Assembly (NCBI GenBank): GCA_947460235.1
Contig: CANHGK010000001.1
Span: 1-64,000 of the forward strand
Direction: 5' to 3'
From: Paenibacillaceae bacterium
Lineage (GTDB): Bacteria > Bacillota > Bacilli > Paenibacillales > CANHGK01
DNA: 64,000 nucleotides
Made by a program: the position numbers and the translations under genes. The notes below the pieces were generated by a model, which saw nothing but the letters and a program-made list of their open reading frames with translations, was not told where the DNA came from and made no database searches. Of this stretch, positions 8,590 through 17,321 are shown in pieces (position 1 is the first letter of the stretch; each line of letters starts with the position of its first letter).

Positions 8590-10557
8590 CTACTTTGTAT
8601 TGAATCCGATTTGATCTACTGCCTCTTGTAGCATTTTTGCCATGGATTGACGAGACACTGTTTTTGATGATCCATTTGGCGAAGAAATCGTTGGATTGAG
8701 CTCTGGATTGGCGGAAGCCATTCGAACCGCTTTCAACAACCATTCACGAATTTGTTGCAGTGATACTGGTTTATCTGGTTTGAAAATAACCGTTTCAGAA
8801 TCAATCCAATGTAGAGAACTGGCTGCTTGCCAATCTTTTGCAAATGAAGATGTCGCACGTACATCTTTTAATTTTCCTGTGTACGTTTCTGGAACGACTC
8901 CGAACGCTCGTATGATCGCATGCAGCGCTTCTGCTCTGGTCACATGTCTCGCCGGATAAATTTCGCCTTTGCTACTGACTGACATAATCTGATGACCAAC
9001 GAGCCACTTTAATGCACTTCGATTTGAAAGCTTCGCATCTGCGAGGTCACGAATTGCTTTTTTTGTGCGAATTAATGAATAAATTCCCTTTCCGTCGCAG
9101 CGAATTTCAGCCTGATACGTACCATCAGCTCGTTTCACCCATCTCGTCGGAACAGGAATGACCGTGTTAGCATTTGGTAAATAGACAACACCTGTCATTT
9201 GGTCCTGATCAATTGCTGTCAAATTTGTGGTAATTAATCGACTCACCCAAGTGTTTTTGGGGATTGCGATCGACATGTTAAATTCAACTGGTTTTGAAAG
9301 TAGTTCGCCTTTTGACTTATTGGTCATTGTTTGCAACAAGGATTCCGAAGGGTTTTCTACATACACGATTTTGACACGAACCGGTTCATTTGATTTCTGC
9401 AATAAAGAGACAGGAACATACAAATCTGCAAAATTCGAATCTACGACAACGTCGCGTTTGGATATTGTTGTTAATGAATTTATCTGTTCAACAGGCAATT
9501 CGATATCAACATGCTTCGCGTTCGTTTTTACATGAATCTGCAAATCTTTATCTGACGAACTATTTTTCAAACTTTGATACAACACAGATCCTACCAAGCG
9601 AATGGGCTCACCATCTGTCGGGTTGACATCAATTACAAGTTGTTTGTTGCCAACTTCTCTAACGACAACAGATGGCGTACGAAGTGGCGCTACCATGTTA
9701 GTCGTGATCGGTGTTGGCGATGTCGAGACGACCGGACTGTTAATTGGAACGATTGTCGGTTCCGGCGTTGGAGATCCTGTTACCGTTGGTTCTACTGTCG
9801 GCAACGGCGTTACAATCGTAGGTTCCTCCGTGGGCATTGGCGTTGGAGATCCCGTTGGCGTTGGTTCTGCAGTTGGCGACGGCGTTACTACCGGCGGGAC
9901 ATACGGCGGCGGAGCGACCACCGGCGGGACAAATGGCTGCGGTGTTAACGTTGGTTTCAGTGTTGGAATTGATGTTGGCGCCAACGCTTGTTTTGCCCAA
10001 GATACCTCACTCCAGGTGTATCGATTACCCGCACGGTCTAATGCATCTGGAGGACTTTTCAGAACCGTAAACCCTTTCACCAGTGAAGCCGTTTCCGTCG
10101 ATTTTGTTTTGGCGCGAATAAAAAGTGTCAAAATCGTTTGACCATTTATCAATGGAATTTCAGTCAATCCATCGAATGCAAGTACGTCTACCTGTGATAA
10201 TCCGTTACCATTCGGGGCAGGAGTCGTCATTTTTTTTGTAGATGGAGGAACGTTCGTTGGCAAAACACCATTTAACCCATCTACAATATCCCAAATCATC
10301 GGATCATACGTGATCTTAAAATTCAAACTGTTCCAAACATCTTGCGTAGGTGACATTTGGGCGCCATTTATTGCGAGACGCAATTCATAGGTGTCACCAG
10401 CAACCACGTCATCTGCATTTAATGTCCAAACAGGTGTCAACATTCTCGTTCCAGCAAGAGCCGGCGAAACAAAGTTCATCAATCCAAGCAAAAACATCAA
10501 TAATACGGCAATCGACCGGACGTAATTTCGCTTTTTCCTTACGTTTCGCACGGGCAT
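8590..10557 (-). CDS. Secreted cell-surface protein: cohesin-like domain, Pro/Thr linker, SLH repeats
   Basis: 655 residues from ATG 10557. The AAAGGAG site is only 2 nt from that ATG, so GTG 10551 (8 nt away) may be the true start; either keeps the signal peptide (YVRSIAVLLMFLLGLMNF, then SPALAG). Residues ~35-185 resemble a cohesin/carbohydrate-binding beta-sandwich (LNADDVVAGDTYELRLAING; LNFKITYDPMIWDIVDG; LINGQTILTLFIRAK). Residues ~190-290 are a Pro/Thr/Glu-rich linker with imperfect PTPTGSPTPMPTEEP-like units. A beta-rich middle follows. The end has two SLH-type repeats (YPARHVTRAEALHAIIRAFG; FKPDKPVSLQQIREWLL) that should bind pyruvylated wall polymer. There is no dockerin partner in the window. 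It overlaps no other gene once the N-terminus is trimmed and starts 8 nt after the U32 gene, so the two are probably co-transcribed. Confidence 0.75.
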   Translation of the reverse strand: MPVRNVRKKRNYVRSIAVLLMFLLGLMNFVSPALAGTRMLTPVWTLNADDVVAGDTYELRLAINGAQMSPTQDVWNSLNFKITYDPMIWDIVDGLNGVLPTNVPPSTKKMTTPAPNGNGLSQVDVLAFDGLTEIPLINGQTILTLFIRAKTKSTETASLVKGFTVLKSPPDALDRAGNRYTWSEVSWAKQALAPTSIPTLKPTLTPQPFVPPVVAPPPYVPPVVTPSPTAEPTPTGSPTPMPTEEPTIVTPLPTVEPTVTGSPTPEPTIVPINSPVVSTSPTPITTNMVAPLRTPSVVVREVGNKQLVIDVNPTDGEPIRLVGSVLYQSLKNSSSDKDLQIHVKTNAKHVDIELPVEQINSLTTISKRDVVVDSNFADLYVPVSLLQKSNEPVRVKIVYVENPSESLLQTMTNKSKGELLSKPVEFNMSIAIPKNTWVSRLITTNLTAIDQDQMTGVVYLPNANTVIPVPTRWVKRADGTYQAEIRCDGKGIYSLIRTKKAIRDLADAKLSNRSALKWLVGHQIMSVSSKGEIYPARHVTRAEALHAIIRAFGVVPETYTGKLKDVRATSSFAKDWQAASSLHWIDSETVIFKPDKPVSLQQIREWLLKAVRMASANPELNPTISSPNGSSKTVSRQSMAKMLQEAVDQIGFNTK

Positions 10558-10564
10558 CGCTCCT

Positions 10565-13069
10565 TTATTTCGCCAACTGACCTCTAGTAACACCAAGTTG
10601 GTTCGTCGCTTTCAATTGTCGCCACACTTGCGTACCATTTACTTCGCCGCGCAACGCACGTTGGTACAATGTAATGACTTCTTCAACTTTTTCAGCCGAT
10701 TCTTCCAAAAATTCAATGCGAAATCTGCGCACACCTTTTTCTAAGAACGCCGGCAAAAACTCAGCGCCGCTTTGTTCAATTGCATTGTACACCGTATTTC
10801 GGCATCCTTCGTCAACCCGAACTGGATGAGACATCCCCACGCGGTCACGTAGCGAAATATGGTGTTCTTCGCATGGTCTTCCGCAGTTGGTAAAGTCCGT
10901 ACCTTCACTTAAAAACGTACAATACACGCAATGTTCGGTATGGAACATCGGCATGTGTTGATGGAGCACCAGTTCAACATGCGCTGCATCTACCGAATCT
11001 AACAAATCAACCATTTGTTGCGCGTTTAAATCATAGGACGGGGTCCACCATACACATCCCGCTGCCAAGAATACTTCTGCCGTGCGATGATTGGTCACGT
11101 TCAATGAAAAATCCCCGATCAATTTCGGTAGCGCACCTTGTTCCGCTAATGCAGCAAGTTCGCGCATCATAAAATACATAGCGCCAGTATTACGCACAAG
11201 GATTCCATCCGGTTTTAACTGCACAATTCGGCGCAATAACCCTTGTTCCCCGGGCATCAAAATGCGCGGAACTGCGATTGCGATTTTGCGACCTGCGGCT
11301 TGAACCGCTTGAACCGCATCTGGATACAATTTCACAAATTCAAAATCCGCATAAATCCATTCTACTGAATGTTTGAGTGCGGCATGAATTTGGTCCATTT
11401 GGCGGCAAAGCACAATCAATTCTGATGTTTGCTCCGCAGATATCGGCGTCTTGATGCGAAGAGAATCCGTAACGTCCAACTGTGAATTGCGTCTATATTT
11501 TGGCGGTTGTTCGCGTATTATTTCTAATTCCGTCGATGCCTTCCGGCGAAGTTCGTTTAATTGACTTAATTTCAACGTCGCACCATCCGGCCAAACCACG
11601 TCGACTTTCTCTGCAAAATAAACCGTACCGCCGAGTTTACTAAGTTGTGCTTCGACTTCATGCGTTTCTAGTGCCCGTTTCATTGCGGCTTCGATCGGTG
11701 CCTCGCTTTGCATTTCGATCGTTTGACCTGTCATCAAATCTGTCCACCATGTGCGAAGTGGTTCACCGATAACCCCTTGCGCGCGAATCGATACCGGGAA
11801 TACACGATACGGTTCTGGTTTTTCATAGGTTTCGCGTAAGCGTTGGTCGAGCTTTGGATCATTCGTTTTCCACAGTTTTTCACCGACATGAACTTTGGCA
11901 AGTTGTACATCATTTCGTCCGAAACGCACTTCAACTTGACCACTTTCAACGCCGCCATCGTACAATTTCTCGCCATCGACAAACAGTTCATAGACACGAC
12001 CGCCGACTTCTTTCTGTGTTGGATCACCGGCATCGAATACGACGCCGTCACCAGGTTTAAGCGGCGCCTCTAGCGTAAGTAGCACCCCGCGCTCGCGAAC
12101 GGCTTCAATTTTCCCAAGAAATACACCGCGGCTCTTAGGAAACGTACCATCAACAAGTTGTTTATTATTTGTGCCTTTAAGAAAACCGACGGTAAATCCG
12201 CGTGAAAAACTCTGTTGTAATTCACGACGCTTTTCAATGCTTAACTCAAAAGGTTCATTTTTCAAGTGCGCATCAATTGCTTCGCGATATTTACTGACCA
12301 CGTTGGCCACATATTCTGGGCTTTTGAGACGACCCTCAATCTTGAATGAGACAACCCCAGCTTCAATCAAATCTGGAACGAGATCAATCGCCGCCAAATC
12401 TTTCGGCGATAGTAAATAAGCAACGTCGCCCATCGGTTTTTGCGTGCCATCCACCATCAAATCGTACGGCAAACGACATGCTTGCGCACATTCTCCGCGA
12501 TTCGCGGAACGCCCGCCCCATACCTCAGATGTGAGACATTGGCCGGAATAGGAAACACAAAGTGCGCCATGTACAAACACTTCCATCGGGAGTTTCGCTT
12601 GGTCGCCAATCTGTTTAATCTGTTTCAAATTATTTTCTCGCCCAAGAACGACACGTTCGATATCAAATGGCTTCGTAAACTCAACGGCTTCTGGCGACGT
12701 AATCGTCATCTGTGTCGATCCGTGAATCGGAAAATCTGGCGACATTTCACGAATCAAATTCACAAGTCCAAGATCTTGAATAATCATCGCATCAACGCCT
12801 GCCGAAATACACGCATCGAGGAGCTCGCGAACATCGTCCATTTCATTTTCAAAAATCAATATGTTAAGCGTAACAAAGCCTTTGACACCATATAAGTGCA
12901 AAAAGCGCATAATCTCAGATAATTCTTCCATCGCAAAATTTGATGCGCGCACGCGCGCGTTCCATTTGCCGACACCAAAAAAGACGGCATCCGCCCCATT
13001 CGCGACTGCCGCCCGCAAACAATCCCAATCCCCGGCAGGGGCTAATAATTCAACATTAACTGTACTCAT
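10565..13069 (-). CDS. U32 peptidase family protein with DUF3656 region (RlhA-type)
   Basis: 834 residues from ATG 13069, which has AGGAGG 5 nt upstream; the longer open frame to 13156 would read through a hairpin and has no site. The N-terminal U32 domain starts ELLAPAGDWDCLRAAVANGA with DAVFFGV, and has the family's Cys-rich signature (GALCVSYSGQCLTSE, then NRGECAQACRLPY). A DUF3656-like middle region (GDGVVFDAGDP and following) and a second Cys cluster (HCVYCTFLSEGTDFTNCG, then RPCEEHH) follow. Proteins of this type, such as E. coli RlhA (YdcP) and TrhP, carry out prephenate-dependent hydroxylation of rRNA or tRNA and bind an Fe-S cluster; peptidase activity is unproven for most. The specific RNA substrate cannot be told from sequence. 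At 834 residues it is longer than E. coli RlhA (about 650), with the extra length at the C-terminus. Confidence 0.8.
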   Translation of the reverse strand: MSTVNVELLAPAGDWDCLRAAVANGADAVFFGVGKWNARVRASNFAMEELSEIMRFLHLYGVKGFVTLNILIFENEMDDVRELLDACISAGVDAMIIQDLGLVNLIREMSPDFPIHGSTQMTITSPEAVEFTKPFDIERVVLGRENNLKQIKQIGDQAKLPMEVFVHGALCVSYSGQCLTSEVWGGRSANRGECAQACRLPYDLMVDGTQKPMGDVAYLLSPKDLAAIDLVPDLIEAGVVSFKIEGRLKSPEYVANVVSKYREAIDAHLKNEPFELSIEKRRELQQSFSRGFTVGFLKGTNNKQLVDGTFPKSRGVFLGKIEAVRERGVLLTLEAPLKPGDGVVFDAGDPTQKEVGGRVYELFVDGEKLYDGGVESGQVEVRFGRNDVQLAKVHVGEKLWKTNDPKLDQRLRETYEKPEPYRVFPVSIRAQGVIGEPLRTWWTDLMTGQTIEMQSEAPIEAAMKRALETHEVEAQLSKLGGTVYFAEKVDVVWPDGATLKLSQLNELRRKASTELEIIREQPPKYRRNSQLDVTDSLRIKTPISAEQTSELIVLCRQMDQIHAALKHSVEWIYADFEFVKLYPDAVQAVQAAGRKIAIAVPRILMPGEQGLLRRIVQLKPDGILVRNTGAMYFMMRELAALAEQGALPKLIGDFSLNVTNHRTAEVFLAAGCVWWTPSYDLNAQQMVDLLDSVDAAHVELVLHQHMPMFHTEHCVYCTFLSEGTDFTNCGRPCEEHHISLRDRVGMSHPVRVDEGCRNTVYNAIEQSGAEFLPAFLEKGVRRFRIEFLEESAEKVEEVITLYQRALRGEVNGTQVWRQLKATNQLGVTRGQLAK

Positions 13070-13092
13070 CTGTACCTCCTGAAAATAGAACA

Positions 13093-13114
13093 AAAGCCTC
13101 CCTAGGGAGGCTTT
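13093..13114 (-). terminator. Perfect palindrome, probable terminator of the small membrane protein gene
   Basis: A 22-bp perfect palindrome centred on CTAG, made of AAAGCCTCCCT and its complement, followed on the - strand by TTTTGTTCTATTTTC. It sits 23 nt before the U32 start codon, leaving no room for a separate promoter between. Confidence 0.65.
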
Positions 13115-13137
13115 GCGCCGTGCGACTATGCACGAAA

Positions 13138-13356
13138 TTATGCACCAAATATCCAAGCAGAAAAACTGTCTAATACGTCAAACCAGTTCATTACCATCAA
13201 TACATCAACTAAGCCGAATACGAGCAATGATACTGCAGCAAACCCAAATGCAAATCCGTTACGTTCTGGCATACGTACTTGGCGAATAAATCCCCATACA
13301 ATAAATACCGTGAACAAAATCATAAATGGATCATAGCCAGTAAAATTCAAGCCCAT
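13138..13356 (-). CDS. Small two-segment membrane protein of unknown function
   Basis: 72 residues from ATG 13356, with GGGAGG 7 nt upstream; the longer frame (13371) would start inside that site. Two hydrophobic segments are visible: about residues 12-23 (FMILFTVFIVWGFI) and 37-57 (FGFAAVSLLVFGLVDVLMVM), separated by a short polar stretch with RQVRMPERNG. The C-terminus WFDVLDSFSAWIFGA is amphipathic. I do not recognise a family. The palindrome at 13093-13114 closes the gene, and the U32 gene follows on the same strand. Confidence 0.6.
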   Translation of the reverse strand: MGLNFTGYDPFMILFTVFIVWGFIRQVRMPERNGFAFGFAAVSLLVFGLVDVLMVMNWFDVLDSFSAWIFGA

Positions 13357-13530
13357 GATACATCCTCCCATTCAAAAATCCGAATCGTATTAACCACTTA
13401 TAAGAATATCGGTTTATGCCGACAGATGCAAGTGTTTGATGAGATGTTCTCGGATTTGTAACATCAAGTTGCATAATGTAAATGAATCCATTTCATAATC
13501 AATTGTTATATGTACATCATGTGAATTCGA

Positions 13531-13560
13531 TTGTTTTCATAATTCTTGCTATGGTACGAT
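13531..13560 (+). promoter_or_regulatory. Candidate sigma-A promoter of the nitrite/sulfite reductase gene
   Basis: TTGTTT (13531-13536), 18 nt, then TACGAT (13555-13560) preceded by TGG, an extended -10. The start codon is 53 nt further on. I see no clear Fnr, NtcA or riboswitch signal in 13357-13613. Confidence 0.4.
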
Positions 13561-13613
13561 GATAGTCGATGATTTTAATAGGAAAGCATATCGTTGAGGG
13601 GGATTTAATTACC

Positions 13614-15233
13614 ATGGCTTACGAACCGATTTGGATGCAACAAGACCCGTCCAAACTTCATAAAATGGAATTTGTAAAAATGCAAAAAGATGGACTTGAC
13701 GTTATTCGCACGATTATTGAAGAATATTCCGTTAAAGGATACGATGCAATTACAGAAGACGATATGTCCCGCTTCAAATGGGCTGGCGTTTACCAACAAA
13801 AACCGAACAACGGTCACTTTATGATGCGCGTCCGCATTAACGGCGGCGTAATGACAAGTGATCAAGCGCGTGCACTTGCAAGTATCGGATTAGACTATGG
13901 ACGTGACCTCGTTGACGTTACGACTCGTCAAGCGATTCAATTCCACTGGTTAACCGTTGAATCCATGGCTGATATTTTCAAACGCCTAGAAGCCGTCGGT
14001 TTATATTCCTACGAAGCATGTGGCGACTGCCCGCGTGCAATTACTGGTAACCCACTTGCCGGTGTTGATCCGAACGAATTGTTCGATGACCGTGACATCG
14101 TAAATGATGTAAATGACTTCTTCATGATGAACAAAGATTTCTCAAACCTACCGCGTAAATACAAAATTTCTATTTCAACAAATAAATTCAATTCAGCAAA
14201 CGCTGAAATTAACTGCTTATCGTTCACACCGGCAACGAAAGAAATCGATGGCCAAACCGTTAACGGTTACCATGTATGGGTCGGCGGCGGATTGTCCGCA
14301 AAAGCATTTTTGGCAAAAAAATTAACCATTTTCGTTCGTCCAGAAGAAGTGAAGAAGGTTGCTGAAGCCGTCACTGTAATCTACCGCGATAATGGCTACC
14401 GTGAAAAACGTCACCACGCACGTTTGAAATTTTTAGTTGCTGACTGGGGTCCTGAGAAATTCCAAGAAGAATTGTTGAAATTAATCGGCGACATGCCGTC
14501 TGCTGGTGAAGATCAATTGCAAGGTTGGAGCGCGGCATACTATGATGGCGTTCATCCACAAAAACAAGAAGGTCTTTCATTCGTTGGTTTAAGCGTGCCC
14601 GTTGGCCGTATTACAGCAAATGAATTGAATGAACTTGCACGCATCTCCGACGAATACGGCAGCGGTTCAATCCGTACAACGGTTAGCCAAAATATCATTC
14701 TTACAGATATTCCGAACGAGAAAGTTGAAGCTTTGTTACAAGAGCCAATTTTCCAACGTTTGAATCCAAACCCGAAACGCTTTGAAAGCCGCACCGTTTC
14801 ATGTACTGGTAACGAGTTCTGCAACCTTGCAGTTGTTGAGACAAAGAAACGTGCAGTTTCCGTTTCCGCATACCTTGACAATGCATTGCCTGACTTTAAA
14901 GAAGAAGTACGTATTCACTTTGTTGGTTGCCCGAACTCATGTGGTCAAAAATACATTGCCGATCTCGGTCTTCAAGGTGCATTGATCAAAACACCAGAGG
15001 GTATGGTTGATGCATTCGATATCGCAGTTGGCGGTATTCTTGGCGAAGGCGCTCAATACAACAAAGTATTGAAAGGAAAAGTCAAAGCAGACAACGTCGG
15101 TCCTGTTCTCGAGCAATTAATCTTGTTCTATGGCAATGAACGTACGAACGCAGCTGAAACGTTCCACCAATTCTACAAACGTGTTGGTCACGACGCGTTC
15201 CAATCGAAATTAGAATCGATATTAGCCGTATAA
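13614..15233 (+). CDS. Ferredoxin-type nitrite/sulfite reductase (siroheme, 4Fe-4S)
   Basis: 539 residues from ATG 13614 (GAGGGGG about 10 nt upstream); the frame open to 13569 has no site. The protein has the two-fold repeat of siroheme reductases: ferredoxin-like half-domains (HFMMRVRINGGVMTSDQARA; LQGWSAAYYDGVHPQKQEGL), siroheme-binding residues in RQAIQFHWLTVESM and TTVSQNIILTDI, and the 4Fe-4S/siroheme cysteines Cys397, Cys403 (SCTGNEFC), Cys439 and Cys443 (GCPNSCG). Such enzymes reduce nitrite to ammonium or sulfite to sulfide with six electrons from ferredoxin, in the cytoplasm. Sequence alone does not decide between the two substrates. No nitrate reductase, flavoprotein subunit or siroheme synthesis gene is adjacent. 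A strong hairpin closes it, so it is monocistronic. Confidence 0.9.
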   Translation: MAYEPIWMQQDPSKLHKMEFVKMQKDGLDVIRTIIEEYSVKGYDAITEDDMSRFKWAGVYQQKPNNGHFMMRVRINGGVMTSDQARALASIGLDYGRDLVDVTTRQAIQFHWLTVESMADIFKRLEAVGLYSYEACGDCPRAITGNPLAGVDPNELFDDRDIVNDVNDFFMMNKDFSNLPRKYKISISTNKFNSANAEINCLSFTPATKEIDGQTVNGYHVWVGGGLSAKAFLAKKLTIFVRPEEVKKVAEAVTVIYRDNGYREKRHHARLKFLVADWGPEKFQEELLKLIGDMPSAGEDQLQGWSAAYYDGVHPQKQEGLSFVGLSVPVGRITANELNELARISDEYGSGSIRTTVSQNIILTDIPNEKVEALLQEPIFQRLNPNPKRFESRTVSCTGNEFCNLAVVETKKRAVSVSAYLDNALPDFKEEVRIHFVGCPNSCGQKYIADLGLQGALIKTPEGMVDAFDIAVGGILGEGAQYNKVLKGKVKADNVGPVLEQLILFYGNERTNAAETFHQFYKRVGHDAFQSKLESILAV

Positions 15234-15240
15234 ATGATAT

Positions 15241-15281
15241 AAAAAACGCGCTTTCGGATTTTTTCCGAGAACGCGTTTTTT
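15241..15281. terminator. Bidirectional rho-independent terminator
   Basis: AAAAAACGCGCTTTCGG pairs with CCGAGAACGCGTTTTTT around an ATTTTTT loop. A- and T-runs on both sides allow it to end both the reductase gene and the convergent kinase gene. Confidence 0.85.
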
Positions 15282-15287
15282 TCTTTG

Positions 15288-16583
15288 TTATCTTGCAATC
15301 GTTAATGTAAACGTAAATGTAGTTCCCTGGCCTAATGTCGACTTCAATGAAATTTGACCACCTTGTAACTCAACCAATTCCTTCGTTACGGCAAGCCCTA
15401 GTCCTGTGCCCCCATAAACTCGCTCCGTCGAACCATCCACCTGCTCAAATGCCAAAAAAATCTTCTCAAAATGTTCTTCGGCAATCCCAATGCCCTGATC
15501 TCGAACGTGAACGGCTAGTGTACTACCATTCACTTCATCAGCAGAAACCGTGATCGTGCCTTGTTGTGAAAACTTAATCGCATTGGCCAATAAATTTATG
15601 AAGATTTGTTGCAGACGATTTTCATCTGCCTGTACTTTTGGGAGCTCATCTATCGATAAGGCATTTACGATTTCTATTTTTTTTCGCCCAATTTCTTGTT
15701 TAGATTGTTCGATCGCAAGATTCGCGATAAAACAAAGATCTGTCGGACCTAATTGCACATCTAATTTCTTATGTTTCATTTTCGCAAAATCGAGCAAATC
15801 GTTAACTAGCGCAGATAATCTACGTCCACTTTTCATGATGAAGCGTAAATTATATTTTGTCGCTTCGCTAAGCGGGCCGGTAGCACCTTCAATGAGAGAA
15901 TCTGCAAGACCGATGATCCCGTTCAACGGAGTGCGCAATTCGTGTGACGTATTCGCAAGCAACTGATCTTTCACATTATTTAAACGGATAAGTTCCTTAT
16001 TCTTTGCGGACAATTCTAACGATTGTGCTTCGAGAGTCGTATTCAGTTTTTCCGTTTGCCCTTGCAACTCGTGTAAGTCAGCAACCAAAAATTGAGATAC
16101 CCGCTCTTTGAAATATAAAATGATCGCACAAACCGTATAATACGTCATCAATATCAATCCTTGATTCCATTCCCCGAATATTTCAATCCCGATTGAGTGA
16201 ATCAATATCAAATGACCAATTAATCCAATGAAAAATCCGATGATCGTTAATAATCTACTCATATAAATGCTCATCGTGATGAGTAAAATATACATAATAC
16301 ATAACGGTCCGGTTGTCGTCGCATCTGGGATAAACCCGAAAGCAACGACGGACAATCCACCAAGTGCTACATATGGCAAAAATGATTCATATATTTTTCT
16401 GCGATTACAAAAGCCGATCGTCACACTACATAAAACCCCGAAACAAGTGACAACATAATAAATAAAATCGAGTTGTGACGCAATCTGTACGAGTAATCCT
16501 AACACCGAAATCGTAATCGTTGTCAAATATACGAGCCTATTTTTGCGATGCAAATCAAGCTCAAGGATTTGTTTTGCATTCAA
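15288..16583 (-). CDS. Membrane-bound sensor histidine kinase (orphan)
   Basis: 431 residues; the start is TTG 16583, behind GGTGGTGAT, and there is no nearby in-frame ATG. Residues ~18-165 hold about six hydrophobic segments with no sizeable extracellular loop, so the signal is probably sensed in or near the membrane. A coiled linker (LHELQGQTEKLNTTLEAQSL and following) leads to HisKA with the phospho-acceptor His in NTSHELRTPLNGII. HATPase_c follows with an N box (FINLLANAIKFS), G1 (VRDQGIGI) and G2 (YGGTGLGLAV). No response regulator gene is adjacent, so its partner is elsewhere or is the regulator at 17322, which already has a better candidate kinase. Confidence 0.9.
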   Translation of the reverse strand: MNAKQILELDLHRKNRLVYLTTITISVLGLLVQIASQLDFIYYVVTCFGVLCSVTIGFCNRRKIYESFLPYVALGGLSVVAFGFIPDATTTGPLCIMYILLITMSIYMSRLLTIIGFFIGLIGHLILIHSIGIEIFGEWNQGLILMTYYTVCAIILYFKERVSQFLVADLHELQGQTEKLNTTLEAQSLELSAKNKELIRLNNVKDQLLANTSHELRTPLNGIIGLADSLIEGATGPLSEATKYNLRFIMKSGRRLSALVNDLLDFAKMKHKKLDVQLGPTDLCFIANLAIEQSKQEIGRKKIEIVNALSIDELPKVQADENRLQQIFINLLANAIKFSQQGTITVSADEVNGSTLAVHVRDQGIGIAEEHFEKIFLAFEQVDGSTERVYGGTGLGLAVTKELVELQGGQISLKSTLGQGTTFTFTLTIAR

Positions 16584-16656
16584 CGTAAATCACCACCTAT
16601 ATCAACTATTAATTCTTTCGCAATGATCGAAATTCCTTTTATTTGGGAATAAAAAA

Positions 16657-16685
16657 AAGGACTCTCCATGGGGGTGGAGAGCCTT
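16657..16685 (-). terminator. Rho-independent terminator of the 94-residue protein gene
   Basis: AAGGACTCTCCA pairs with TGGAGAGCCTT around a G-rich loop; on the - strand it is followed by a T-run (TTTTTTTTA). The rest of 16584-16792 shows nothing further. Confidence 0.85.
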
Positions 16686-16792
16686 AAAAGGGGGATCCTG
16701 TTGGTCGGTCATATGATCTAGGCACGGGGAATGCCCGATGTCCGACTGGGGGATATGTAATTACAGAGAGGCAAAACAAGGTAGGCCGCACA

Positions 16793-17077
16793 TTATCTGC
16801 GGTAGCGCTGTACCATCAACGTATGCGTGTCCATCATTCCATTATATCGATTGACTGGCGCGTACGATTTCTCATCATCTAGTACTCGAGGTCTCGTATT
16901 ATTCAAATCTTGACTTGGGCAACGATCAACTTGTGAAGCTCCTACGGAAGAACGAATGCGTAGTGCATTTTGTCCACGAGCAAATGTATCTTCAATCGCA
17001 GTGGAGATCGCACTTAATCGAATCGCAAAAATCTCTTCGGCAGAAATGGTTGCTTCCAATCCATAAACTTGAATCAT
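16793..17077 (-). CDS. Hypothetical 94-residue soluble protein
   Basis: ATG 17077 has a strong site (AAGGAGGG, 6 nt away) and the gene ends in a strong terminator, so it is very likely real. It has no signal peptide or membrane segment. The N-terminal half is probably helical (ISAEEIFAIRLSAISTAIED), and the C-terminal half is polar with several Arg and one Cys (QVDRCPSQDLNNTRPRVLDD). I do not recognise a family. It is divergent from the ComA-like regulator gene, and the TTCGGT-box array at 17156-17243 lies between them, so the regulator may control it. A role as a small effector or anti-regulator is speculation. Confidence 0.7.
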   Translation of the reverse strand: MIQVYGLEATISAEEIFAIRLSAISTAIEDTFARGQNALRIRSSVGASQVDRCPSQDLNNTRPRVLDDEKSYAPVNRYNGMMDTHTLMVQRYRR

Positions 17078-17155
17078 AACAATCCCTCCTTATAAGGATG
17101 ACGGGTTACTTCGCTTTCCTTACTTCTTATATTACATCCCAAAATCCGCCGTGAC

Positions 17156-17243
17156 ACCGAAAAAGTCACTGCGATTTACCGAAGACTTTTCATTTCGGTA
17201 TCCTTTCGGTACCGAAAGAAATTCATTTCGGTATCCTTTCGGA
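17156..17243. promoter_or_regulatory. Helically phased array of TTCGGT boxes (candidate regulator-binding region)
   Basis: Seven copies of TTCGGT or its complement: ACCGAA at 17156 and 17178, TTCGGT at 17194 and 17205, ACCGAA at 17211, TTCGGT at 17227, and TTCGGA at 17238. Start-to-start steps of 11, 11 and 22 nt dominate. Two longer direct repeats (CATTTCGGTATCCTTTCGG, from 17191 and 17224) are 33 nt apart. CTTTCGGTACCGAAAG (17203-17218) is a perfect palindrome. The last boxes abut the -35 of the regulator promoter. Confidence 0.6.
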
Positions 17244-17248
17244 ACCTC

Positions 17249-17276
17249 TTTACGAAAAATCTCCCTAGCGTATAAT
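17249..17276 (+). promoter_or_regulatory. Sigma-A promoter of the ComA-like regulator gene
   Basis: TTTACG (17249-17254), a 16-nt spacer, then a perfect TATAAT (17271-17276), 45 nt before the start codon. The weak -35 directly next to the box array suggests activator dependence. Confidence 0.65.
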
Positions 17277-17321
17277 AGAACATAGGTTCATATTGAATTT
17301 TGCTAGAAAAGAGGCGGGTTC

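Noticed and set aside
9602-10141. 179-codon + strand frame rich in Gly/Val/Thr
   Set aside because: It is the complement of the Pro/Thr/Glu linker of the SLH/cohesin-like gene and has no translation signals.
13070-13156. 29-residue N-terminal extension of the U32 protein
   Set aside because: It would be translated through the palindrome at 13093-13114, and the ATG at 13069 has a near-perfect ribosome binding site.
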